A stretch of 64,000 bases of DNA from Apophysomyces variabilis (taxonomy: Eukaryota; Mucoromycota; Mucoromycetes; Mucorales; Mucoraceae), in contig MZZL01000388.1 in assembly GCA_002749535.1 (NCBI GenBank), forward strand, positions 124,001 through 188,000, written 5' to 3'. Shown here piece by piece: positions 22,713 through 31,933 of this stretch; position 1 is the stretch's first letter; each line of letters begins with the position of its first letter. The notes below the pieces were generated by a model that did not search any database, was not told the origin of the DNA, and saw only the letters and a program-made list of their open reading frames with translations. A program made the position numbers and the translations under genes.

Positions 22713-24659
22713 TTAAAAGCGAAAGACGCCTAGGCGAGAGCCTTTCGTGCGCTGCATGTATTTGAACTTCAGGTAGCATCCAAAGCTTGTCCGTCCTGTA
22801 TTGAGCTCCTTGGCTACGATAGGCCAGATGCTGGTTCCTTCTGATGCCTTATCCTGATATTTCTGAACAAGTTCGATTAAAGCCATCTCCTCTTCATACG
22901 TCCACCTTCCCTTGGTCAGGTTCGGCTGCAGAGAATAAAGCCATCGTATACGGCATTTCTGGGGTGACCGACCACGAATCATCCTCGCCACTTCAGACCA
23001 TACAATCTTGTCAGGTGGATACCGTGCCACTGCAAATCTCAAGGCTTTATCTTCAGCTTCCGTCCATCGACCACTGCCACCGACACCATAGCTTAGGCCA
23101 CCCTCCCCTGGCCATTCCTCTGATCGGTCAGCCCACCATCGCCGGCATTGGTCTGGTGTTCGTCCAGGCAAAAGAGAGGAAACAGCCTTCCAATTGGCAC
23201 CAAACATATCGACACCCTCTCGTATCAATTGCTTCTCCTCGTTCGTCAACCGTACATTATGCAAGAATGTCTGATCCCGGTATTGGAGTACATGTCTCCA
23301 ACGGGATCGACATTGTTCCGCCGAACGTGCGGGCACAAGTGCGGCCACTTGATCCCAACAAGAGCCATAGGTCTGCACAGCTTCCTGAAGCTTAAGATCT
23401 TCCTCCTTGGTCCACCTTCCGTAGCGAATACCTGTCATGCTCTGGTGTTTCTCTTTACATTCCTGTGGCGAACGTTGTGGCAGCTTTTGGGCCACTTTGA
23501 CCCAGTCTATCGCCTCCCCATTTTCCGATTGAGCAGCAACGTTGTCTTTGAGCAACTTCAGTTCATCCTTTCTCCATGGTTGTTTTGTCGTGATCTGTAA
23601 TGCCTGGTTTGTCCCTAGACGCACATCGAATCGGTTGTCCAGTAAAGCACACATGAGTCCGGCTAGTCGTTTCCGCCACATGATTTTGTTTTCATCCACG
23701 CGTTGCTTTATCTCTTCTTCGCCAAAAAGCACGGATAACTCGCCTTGGACAGCTTCCTGGAACTTATTGCTACAGTCTACCCTGCTTCTTCCTGGTAAGC
23801 CCTCAGCGACAGCCACCCAATTGTCCAAGACCTTTGCTCTCGCCCAAAACAAATAGTTCTCTTCCGGGCCCCACCGCTCTCGATTTGTTCCTGGATCGAC
23901 TTGGCGTGTCCACATCAAAGCGCACGCTTCAGGCGATCGACCAGGCAATCCCTCTGCTACCTTTCTCCATCGATTTGTGCCGTACACAATGGTTCGACGC
24001 AGAAGCAAATCACGTTCTTCTTGGGTCCATGGTGTTCTTTGTTTGTAGCTCGGATTCAGCGAACGATATCTCTGAAAGATCTGATTACGTGCTCGCCAGG
24101 GAAGAAATTCGGCTGCAATTTTGGACCATGCTTTGGTACCGAATTGATCTACACCACGGAGTAGCAAACGATCCTCGTCTTCTGTCCAAGGTCCTTTCGT
24201 CAAGCGGGGGTCAGCAGACGTGGTCCATTCGTTCGCCAAACGACGCGGCGATCGTGTCGGTAAGAATTCGGCTGCAATACGACGCCATTGATTCCCGTAT
24301 TTCTCATAGCCCTGGCGCAAAAGCTGTATTTCTTCTTCTGAAAAAGGACCCCGCTTCAAGTTGGGTTGGAGAACATCTTGCCAACGGACCTGACATGCCT
24401 GTATACTCCGATGAGGAAGATGGTTTTGGATATGTTTTTTCCAACATGAGCCATGCTGGTCTACTTGTTCTCGCAACAGAGCGTCTTCCCATGGTTGCCA
24501 TTGGGATCTTACTGTCTCAGTATGCTGTTGTCGGACCATGCGATGGTATTTCTGTGTCAGTGTTATCTTGCATGCGGGGCGAACATGGCCGGAGTACGGA
24601 CTTGTGTGATAGTTCATGATGAGGTAATGCCGAATAGATCTCCATAATGCCATTGCCAT
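22713..24659 (-). CDS. Multi-Myb protein with ten Myb/SANT repeats
   Basis: Intronless gene of 648 aa. The start ATG at 24659 is in a good context (CACCATGG); the open frame continues upstream only through non-ATG codons. I count ten tandem Myb-type repeats of about 50 residues, each with the spaced Trp/aromatic pattern, for example GPWTEDEDRLLLRGVDQFG, RERWGPEENYLFWARAK, GRWTKEEDLKLQEAV and GRWTYEEEMALIELVQKY. Repeats 5 and 6 are separated by a helical insert of about 45 residues. Such arrays bind DNA; the closest concept is SNAPC4 (SNAPc 190 kDa subunit, snRNA promoters), which has four and a half repeats. The first 40 residues are basic and lack acids, so organelle targeting cannot be excluded. 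The gene converges with the CID/RRM gene (289 bases between stops). Confidence 0.85.
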   Translation of the reverse strand: MAMALWRSIRHYLIMNYHTSPYSGHVRPACKITLTQKYHRMVRQQHTETVRSQWQPWEDALLREQVDQHGSCWKKHIQNHLPHRSIQACQVRWQDVLQPNLKRGPFSEEEIQLLRQGYEKYGNQWRRIAAEFLPTRSPRRLANEWTTSADPRLTKGPWTEDEDRLLLRGVDQFGTKAWSKIAAEFLPWRARNQIFQRYRSLNPSYKQRTPWTQEERDLLLRRTIVYGTNRWRKVAEGLPGRSPEACALMWTRQVDPGTNRERWGPEENYLFWARAKVLDNWVAVAEGLPGRSRVDCSNKFQEAVQGELSVLFGEEEIKQRVDENKIMWRKRLAGLMCALLDNRFDVRLGTNQALQITTKQPWRKDELKLLKDNVAAQSENGEAIDWVKVAQKLPQRSPQECKEKHQSMTGIRYGRWTKEEDLKLQEAVQTYGSCWDQVAALVPARSAEQCRSRWRHVLQYRDQTFLHNVRLTNEEKQLIREGVDMFGANWKAVSSLLPGRTPDQCRRWWADRSEEWPGEGGLSYGVGGSGRWTEAEDKALRFAVARYPPDKIVWSEVARMIRGRSPQKCRIRWLYSLQPNLTKGRWTYEEEMALIELVQKYQDKASEGTSIWPIVAKELNTGRTSFGCYLKFKYMQRTKGSRLGVFRF

Positions 24660-25506
24660 GGTGAAATTCAAAAGACAATGACATGGAGATTCAGTGCTGC
24701 TTCTTTTTTCGTTTTTTCCTTTTTGAGCCGTCACGTATGCAGGAACAAGGACATTGTATCCGCTCTTTCTACGCAGTCTAAGGAAGCGTGTTTCTGTGCT
24801 AATGGATTGTCATGGATGCATAGAAATGCCTTGCATTATCCGTGTTACAGCCCTTCAGAAATTATATAGGGTTAAAATGAATGGAAAGGCTCTCACGTAG
24901 GCAAAAAAGGAAACTTTACAGTAACGATGCGGTAATAATATGGTTTCCACTTAAAAACTTTCTTTTTGTAAATTCCCCAATCGGATGATACTTTTCAATA
25001 TATGTCTGGTCTATGAGAAATGCGCACGCAGAATAAATGAAAAAACAGAGTGCGAAAGATAATAATGAGATGATTAAAGTTTTGTTTGATGCCACCAGAT
25101 TCGGACCTGGTCTTCTGGATGAATTGTGATAGGATATGCCCTACAGACGAGGCTTGTTGTCTTTGTTGCATGTTTCTAATAATGGCTTATAGAAGATTAC
25201 CATTATTCTGTACGATATATCCCGAAGCGAATGAGTCTAAGAGGTTTGTTTTCCAGGGTGCTGTGCCAAATGGTGTAATATGTACTTTATTCCAAATCAA
25301 ACTCCAACAGGTTGTACCAATGAGGGTATATAGATTCCAAATGGTGCGTCAAAGTCAATTTGCACGTGAAACCAAATCCTAGGATTTGGCCATGTGAAAA
25401 GCGTAAATGCAGTTGAAATCAGTCCCTCCTCTTCTCACTGCTTTCTCCCTCTTCTCCTTCCTTGCTACCTTTTTGTGTCTCATTCCTAAATCGTCCCTCT
25501 CTAACA
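24660..25506. other. Divergent promoter region
   Basis: Lies between the start of the Myb-repeat gene (minus) and the lipase gene (plus), so it should carry both promoters. A pyrimidine-rich tract at about 25425-25490 directly precedes the lipase ATG. No other gene is supported. Confidence 0.5.
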
Positions 25507-28187
25507 ATGTCTACTCTTTCCCATCTCGCAGCCAACATTTTCCGTGATCCGCTGAAACATGCCGTTGCCCCGCTCATTTTTCTTATATACAACCTGCTTA
25601 TCCATTTTTATACCTTTGTGCTCAAACCATGGGTGGTAAGCAAAGATAATAAATAAATCCATGGACCCATTTTAAACATGAAGGTAATCTTTTTTTCGGA
25701 AACAGAATACATGGCGTAAGATGAAAGATAATCGAATCGAAAATCGGCTATTGAATGAATTAGCCAATGCCACCACTTACAGAGACTGGGAAATGATAGC
25801 ATCACAGCTCGATAAGTAAGTCAATGCAGCCATTAAACAAAGAAAAACTTAAAAAAATGACGTAAAAAACCCTAAATATCTTGAATAGATATTTCAGTAA
25901 GTTTCTTTTATCAGAATAGATCCATGAATTAAATCGGTAATCTGTCTAGAAAATGACTTGTGGAAAAAATCACATGCATCCCGATGCTATGATTACAAGT
26001 TAATTTTGACTCGACTGAAGCATCTGCGAAAAGCACGATACGATAACGATGTTAAAAGTATGACTTACCTTTTGCGAAGTGGTTTGCTACGAAATTTCGG
26101 CGGTATATGTGATCGAAGACTCTTTTTACACTCATTTCTTGGGTAAGTCTCGCATAGAGAAGGGAAAAATGGAAAGTGATCGAGTTAAACAAATATACTG
26201 TCATGTTTATTGCATTCCGACAGAACCAAGAGGTTGATTGAGGAATATATGAGGGAAACGGTGTCGCATATTGAATATATCGAAGCTTCTCCGGATTTTG
26301 ATCAACAAGCCAAGCTAAAGTTCTTTTGCGATGTTCGTCAAGGCTTCGGATGTTCCGCCCTTGTTCTTCAGGGAGGAACTGCTTTTGGTAAGTGAATGTG
26401 TGATCTGTGTCGTGTGCATCCTATGTCTCCGTCTCATATTTATTGTCTCTCAGCCCTGTATCACATTGGTGTTGTCAAAGCATTGAATGAACAAGGCCTT
26501 TTGCCTCGTATTATCAGTGGCACATCTGTTGGAGCTATGATCGCAGCTCTTATTTGCATTCACACAGATGAAGAACTACCCGTAAGCAACACAAAAATTG
26601 CAAATGTTTTTTGCTCTTGTTTTTCTGTTATATTTACCACGCCTTAGTCTATCTTGCAACCGGATGGCATCAATCTGACGGCATTTTCTAAGAAAAGCAA
26701 AGGAGGGTAAGGTGGAATAGGAAATTAAAGGTTTAATGTAAACAGAGAAGCCTGATGTATGCGCTAGACATTTTAAGAGACGTGTGACTCGGTTGCTGAA
26801 ATATGGTAAGAGAACCTTTTCGTGCTAAAAGATGATCTTGATCCGAATATACGTACTATTGTCAGGTTATTTGATGGATATGAAGGTTCTTCAAGAATGT
26901 GTCCGTGAAAATGTCGGAGAACTTACGTTTGAAGTAAGTTACAGATTGCATTATTTTTATTTTTATTTTTATTTTGCCATGTCAAAATTTGCTCAAGCAA
27001 ACGTAATATCTTTGCCAGGAAGCTTTTGCCAAGACCAAGCGTATCCTTAATATTAGTGTTTCCTCAAGTCGAACGCAAGAAGTTCCTCAATTATTGAATT
27101 ACTTAACAGCACCCAATGTGGTATGTGACGGTATCCTGCTACGGAACCTAATAGAAGTCTGTCATTAACTGTTCTTATTTTAGCTGATCTGGAGCGCCGC
27201 CTGCTGTTCCACGGCTTCGGAAGGGCTTTTCGGGGGTTGCGAATTACTTGCGAAGGAAAACGAGGCAATTGTCAAATGGAGTTCTTCCTGTAAGTAAAAG
27301 CAGCAGCAATCTTCCATTAGCTAAATAACTTTTCAACAACGTAAATAGCTGTCAAATGGAATAATTGGTCGGAGACGTCGCCTGCGGAAAGGTAGTATTT
27401 ATCGGACGAAGCTATAGGAAAAAAAAGAGCTTTCACTTACTCCTCTATAGTGAAGCCCCCTTGTATCGTTTATCCGAACTCTTCAATGTCAATCATTTTA
27501 TCGTATCTCAAGCGAGTTTATACGCTATTCCCTTCGTGTCTAAGGCGCAAAATCTACAACATGAAACGCTATGGAATAAGCTTGCCTATCTTGTTGCGTC
27601 TGAATTCAAACATCGACTTTACCAGGTAAGATCCGACAGAAAAGACGTACAGAGAAAAAATGCAGGCTTTTTTTTATTTTGACACACAAATGACGTAGCT
27701 TGATCAGCTGCATCTTCTTCCACGTGGACTCCGTGGTGTGATTGAAGAAAAAATGTCTGGCAACGTCAATATTGTGCCAGACTTCTCCCTTTCGGTAAGA
27801 TAAGACAGAAAAAAAAGAAGGAAGCTGGTAGACTTTGACGAATTATTTCAGGACCTCCAAATAGTCTTATCGAATCCAACTCACGCTTCTTTGGCTTACT
27901 GGTAAAAAATCCCCACCTCCGTTACGTTGTGATCTTAAATGTTCATTTATTTACTTAGGATTCTTCGCGGTGAACGATCCACTTGGCCACTTTTGTCCTT
28001 TATCCGCACACGTTGCATGATAGAACTTGCCCTTGACAGAGGTAGGTTTGCGTTAGTCTACGTTTTTTGCAATAACCATTCCTTCATAGCTGTCCTACGG
28101 TTAAAATCTATGAATATTGAGCGCCCGCCTGTGGTGGTTGAGCAAAAACCTATAGAGAACAAGAAAAGAGCCCAGTCCATGCATTAG
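25507..28187 (+). CDS. Patatin-like lipase, TGL3/4/5-SDP1 type
   Basis: Lipid-droplet type triacylglycerol lipase/acyltransferase family. Seventeen exons keep frame: 25507-25635, 25706-25815, 25889-25896 (8 nt), 25950-26142, 26224-26387, 26454-26581, 26648-26706, 26768-26805, 26866-26933, 27019-27120, 27184-27289, 27349-27391, 27451-27625, 27699-27794, 27852-27901, 27959-28041, 28090-28187 (549 aa). An N-terminal hydrophobic helix (LIFLIYNLLIHFYTF) comes before the DUF3336-like region (CYDYKLILTRLKHLRKAR). The patatin core has LVLQGGTAFALYHIGVVKAL and the nucleophile elbow ISGTSVGA (Ser226), then RLSELFNVNHFIVSQ. The family's W-[IV]-D-G-S motif just before this is replaced by SETSPAESEAPLY, so the catalytic Asp is not evident. 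The C-terminus is short and basic. Confidence 0.88.
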
Positions 28188-28384
28188 ACAGGGCATGAGG
28201 GCAATTCCTTTTCTTTGATAGATACCCACATTGACTTTATTCTTGCGCTTATGAACCATTTACTCTTTGTTTCCAAACGTTTAGCTTCTGTATCCATGCT
28301 TTATACAGATGTGGAGGTTTAAGATCATCTAATGGAAACGAGTAGAAAAGAAAAAGTTAAATAAAGAAAGGATAAAAAGAGACT

Positions 28385-29509
28385 TCACTGTTTACTTTCG
28401 GTAATTCTTGGACCCACCACACCATAGGTACACACGATATACTTCCAGGTATCCTCCGAAATGAATACGACATCAGACGAACGCAGAACGGCGGAAGACA
28501 GCAGTGCAATAGACAAAGAGGAATTGACCTTTGTGTTTGGTGGAAACGTCCGCCAACCTTCAATAAACTGTTCCCAGTGCGTGATCCATTCCGCAGAGAG
28601 GAAACAGCAACACTCAGCTCCTTGGATGAGGTAACGGGGTGTATCTCGCCACCTCAGTTGACGTTCGTATTGTCGTCGTCTTCTGAGACGCAATAACCCA
28701 TTGGATACAGAGGGATCTAGCATGGTTTGCATCCACACACAACTGATCTTGTCTACTTGTACTTGTTCTGCCGGATCAGCAGAAGGACCTCCCAACTAGC
28801 TTATCAGTTCTTTTCGTTTTCATCCTTTTTGGGAACGTTTGAAGCCCCCTTTTTTATGCTGTGTTTCTTGCTTTCTTTTCAGCTGACACTTACCCAGTCT
28901 ACGCACACCTGACAAAATATTTCTATCATGTTTGGTTTGTAATACAGAGGATGATGCTTATGATGGCGTGCATGGCGATCACAAACTTTTTTTAAAATTG
29001 GATATTAGTACTTGTACACAGGTCATCACAGGAGCCTTTTTTTTTTACCATTGATACTATGTTTCTTTACCTATGGTTTGGCAATCCGATGCCATACAGA
29101 TAAACAAGTTTTCTGGCCCATTGATTGAACATCGACTGCACGAAAAGCCATGCCAATTTTTTTCGATTCGGCAGTCGTACCGGGGACGGATATACATAGG
29201 GTACCCTTCCAGATGACGGCAAGGTGTTCTTCCATACAAACGTCTATGGGACTGGATATAAAGCTGTTTATAGCTTTGGTCGGGTGCATTGTACGATACG
29301 CCAAAGTCTGTTCGACAGAGACGCTTCCACAATCGTTCGATGGATCCGAGGCGCCACAAGGAGCGATCACAGCTTGATAAACGTGTTAGGTCTGTGGCAC
29401 CAAGATACTCGGCTATCACCAAGAGGATATCCACACCTAGCCGCTCCAAAGGCATGATTCTTTCAGCACAAGAAGCAGAAAAAGAAAAAGAAAAAGAAAA
29501 ATGCGCCAT
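28385..29509 (-). CDS. F-box protein with ZnF-UBP-like and DUSP-like domains
   Basis: Three exons keep frame: 29509-29071, 28985-28894, 28795-28385 (313 aa; an alternative start at 29455). After a Ser/Phe repeat comes an F-box (MPLERLGVDILLVIAEYL, about residues 19-60), the Skp1-binding module of SCF ubiquitin ligases. A zinc-finger pattern resembling ZnF-UBP follows: CSRC, ICMASDC, then across the splice CDRHARHHKHHPLYY and FCQVC. The last 90 residues look like a DUSP domain (FLSAEWITHWEQFIEGW, then VVFISEDTWKYIVCTYG and VGPRIT). ZnF-UBP and DUSP are normally parts of ubiquitin-specific proteases, but no protease domain is present. This suggests a substrate receptor that recognises ubiquitin or the targets of a protease. 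The gene converges with the lipase gene (about 200 bases apart). Confidence 0.72.
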
Positions 29510-29780
29510 CGACCGCTTTAAAACAATTTCGTAAGGAATGATGGATGATTCCTTTGCTATTTCTCAAATGAACACATTTAGTAGAGGAAAACAAGTATGA
29601 GCATATGAAGTGTTCTTAATGACCACCTGTGGTTTGTCTTTTTATTTCTTTTTCTCATAAAAAAATGTAGTGTTTGAACCGGAGTGTTATTCATTCTCAT
29701 AGAGGCTGTTATTCTCTGATGGTTCGCTGTCAGGATATATATAGGATAAACCTGGTTTGTCTTTTCCTTTCTTTTTTTCT

Positions 29781-31424
29781 TTATTGGCGCCATCCAGCGT
29801 TCAATTGCATCAAAGTCAGAACCGCATCCATGGGATAATCACCGCTAGCTTGTTGACCGGCATTATTTCCTTGCTGTGCTTGATGTGGTTGTTGATGCTG
29901 TTGCTGTGATTGCTGTTGTTGTTGCTGTTCGTTACTCTCCATAGATGGGTGCTGATCAGACGATTTGGATGATTCCTCTGGTTTGGGTGTCACCTGCGAA
30001 CCTGCACCAGCGGCGGCAGCAGCGGCAGCAGCTGCTGCTGCCGTATTAATGCTCGAGCTAAGCAATGCTGCCAGTTTTTCCTCCGGTCTGGTTTCTTGGG
30101 CTGCTGCAGAGGTGCCTTCGCCAACCGTTGACGAAGTTGGAGCGCTGAATGGCACATCATACGGCGTTTGCTGTGTCGTCTGTTGTTCCTCAGTAGTTGG
30201 CTGCTGTTGCGAAGTCTGCGTTTGTTGAGTCTGTTGCTGTTGTTGTTGCTGAGGCTGGTATTGCTGAAGTTGTTGAAGGAAGTCAATAAGTTGAAGTGAC
30301 AACTGCTGGGTCCTGTCCTGGGTTTTTGGGGATCCATTAGAAGCATTGAGCAACTTTGCAGCCGTATCAGGGGACAATGCGCCGAGGTTGTTGCATAACA
30401 TGGACAAATAGTTGGTTTCTTGTAAGGTTTGCAGCTGTTGTGTGTTCAGTTGTGCTTGTTGAACAACGGACGTTAAATCCATGTTCGAAGCATGGCTAGT
30501 ATTGCCGCTGACAGAGGCACCGATAGCGCCATTGGTAACTTGCTTACGTCGTTCCTTTTCCTTACGCTTCATTTGGCGCTTCAAGAACTCTTCTTCAATC
30601 CAGCGACGCTTGTGATCGTGGTCCTCTTTACCAAACAGTTTGCTTGCCCGTTTGTTCACACGGCAACGGAGATCATTATCCTTGTCTATCCAATAAAACG
30701 AAAAGAAGACGAAGAGAGCCATATTTAGCAACTAAATGTATTCATCATTTAAGCATAAGGAAAAGGAACGCTCTTACTTCTTTCCTCATTCTGTGCTCTC
30801 CATCTCTTTTTACGTTCTCGGTTATCGGCTCGAACCTGACAATCAGGGAAGCGTTGATGTCCAGATGTCATAATTCCTCATTTTAGTTACCTTTTGATTT
30901 ATTAATTCTCGTTTTATCATCTCCGCCGTGAGTTGCGACACAGGCGTTCCATGTTGGCTCCCTTCGCCGATAACTTCGGCTTGACCTGCTGGACTTGTAC
31001 CTGCTGTGCTTGTATTTGCGGCAGCGCCAGTAGCAGCGGCGCTGTTGGGGTCGAAATTAGCAAAAAGTTGGTGATAATTGGTACCGTTCGCAGCCATGGC
31101 TGCCGCTGCTGCTTGTGCAATGGCCTGGGCTTGCACCGCATTAATTTGATGGAGTTGAGCTGTTGTCAGATTCAACCCATTCAGATCCTGTGCAATGCTG
31201 GTTGGAAGGCTAATAGGGGTGGAATTATCAGGAGCGGTCGTAACCGCTTGTTGGCTGACGCCATTGTCTTTGCCTGGTTCCTGAGAATCCTGGCCAGCTG
31301 AATCTGTCTTTTGTGTCTTTGCATCAACGTAGGCACTTTGCGGATTCTCTTGTTGCTCCTGCTTCTCCTGTTTCGCCTGTTGTTGCTGCTCCTGTTCATT
31401 GGGGGATGCTAGGTTCTGCTCCAT
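29781..31424 (-). CDS. DUF3020-domain nuclear regulator, Gln/Ala-rich
   Basis: Three exons keep frame: 31424-30891, 30835-30778, 30685-29781 (498 aa). The DUF3020 motif is assembled across both splices: VRADNRERKKRWRAQNEER, then NKDNDLRCRVNKRASKLFG and RRWIEEEFLKRQMKRKEKER. DUF3020 is a basic, fungal-specific motif in putative transcription regulators. Both flanks are low complexity: Gln/Glu-rich before, with an Ala run near TTAQLHQINAVQAQAIAQ, and Gln-, Ala- and Thr-rich after. It is probably a nuclear DNA- or chromatin-associated factor with activation-like tails. Repeated CAG/CAA and GCN codons cause many shadow frames on the other strand. Confidence 0.82.
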
Positions 31425-31927
31425 TATCGTATATCTAAATTCCCGCAATTTCGTAACCCAGTTTATAAGGGAGAATATATAATTTCAAAAATCGTCAATT
31501 TACATGATCTTTTCAGTCGTTCATGATGGAATTACCTGCCTAATTTTCAGGGAGACCGCTTTAGTGAAGGAGGTCACGAAGACGTTCAAAAATCAAAGAA
31601 TCACTCGATGCAAGTCACAATCGTCACGAATCAGAGCGCTCGGCGGCGCTTCAATCTTTTCTCGCTTGTTCTGCCGATTTCTCTTCTCTTCAATGCTTAC
31701 TGTTTATTGCATAACAATTTGCGTTGTTTAGGAAATAATTTTCGTCAACTGGAAATGATATAGATAAAGGGCTTGTGAGAACATTGCTTCCCCAGGATAA
31801 TAATTTCTTACTTACCCAGATGATATGCACAAGAAAAGGTTGGGCAAGGTGAAAAGTCCAGTAGTTAGAAAAATGTGCATTTAAAGTATTGAACTTACCG
31901 TTCGATACGTATAAATCTAAATCCTCG
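31425..31927. other. Short intergenic stretch between DUF3020 gene and Fanzor relic 2
   Basis: No gene. It is the promoter side of the DUF3020 gene and lies directly downstream of the Fanzor reading frame, where the non-coding guide RNA of TnpB/Fanzor elements would be expected. I cannot define an RNA here. Confidence 0.4.
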
Positions 31928-31933
31928 TTACGA
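31921..31933. repeat. Perfect small palindrome at the Fanzor stop codon
   Basis: CCTCG-TTA-CGAGG forms a 5-bp stem with a 3-base loop that contains the stop codon of the Fanzor frame on the minus strand. It could be part of a structured 3' end, or chance. Confidence 0.5.

Noticed and set aside
29965..31301. Open frames on the plus strand opposite the DUF3020 gene
   Set aside because: These are shadows of CAG/GCN repeats coding Gln and Ala on the minus strand; their translations are runs of Leu, Ala, Val and Cys.
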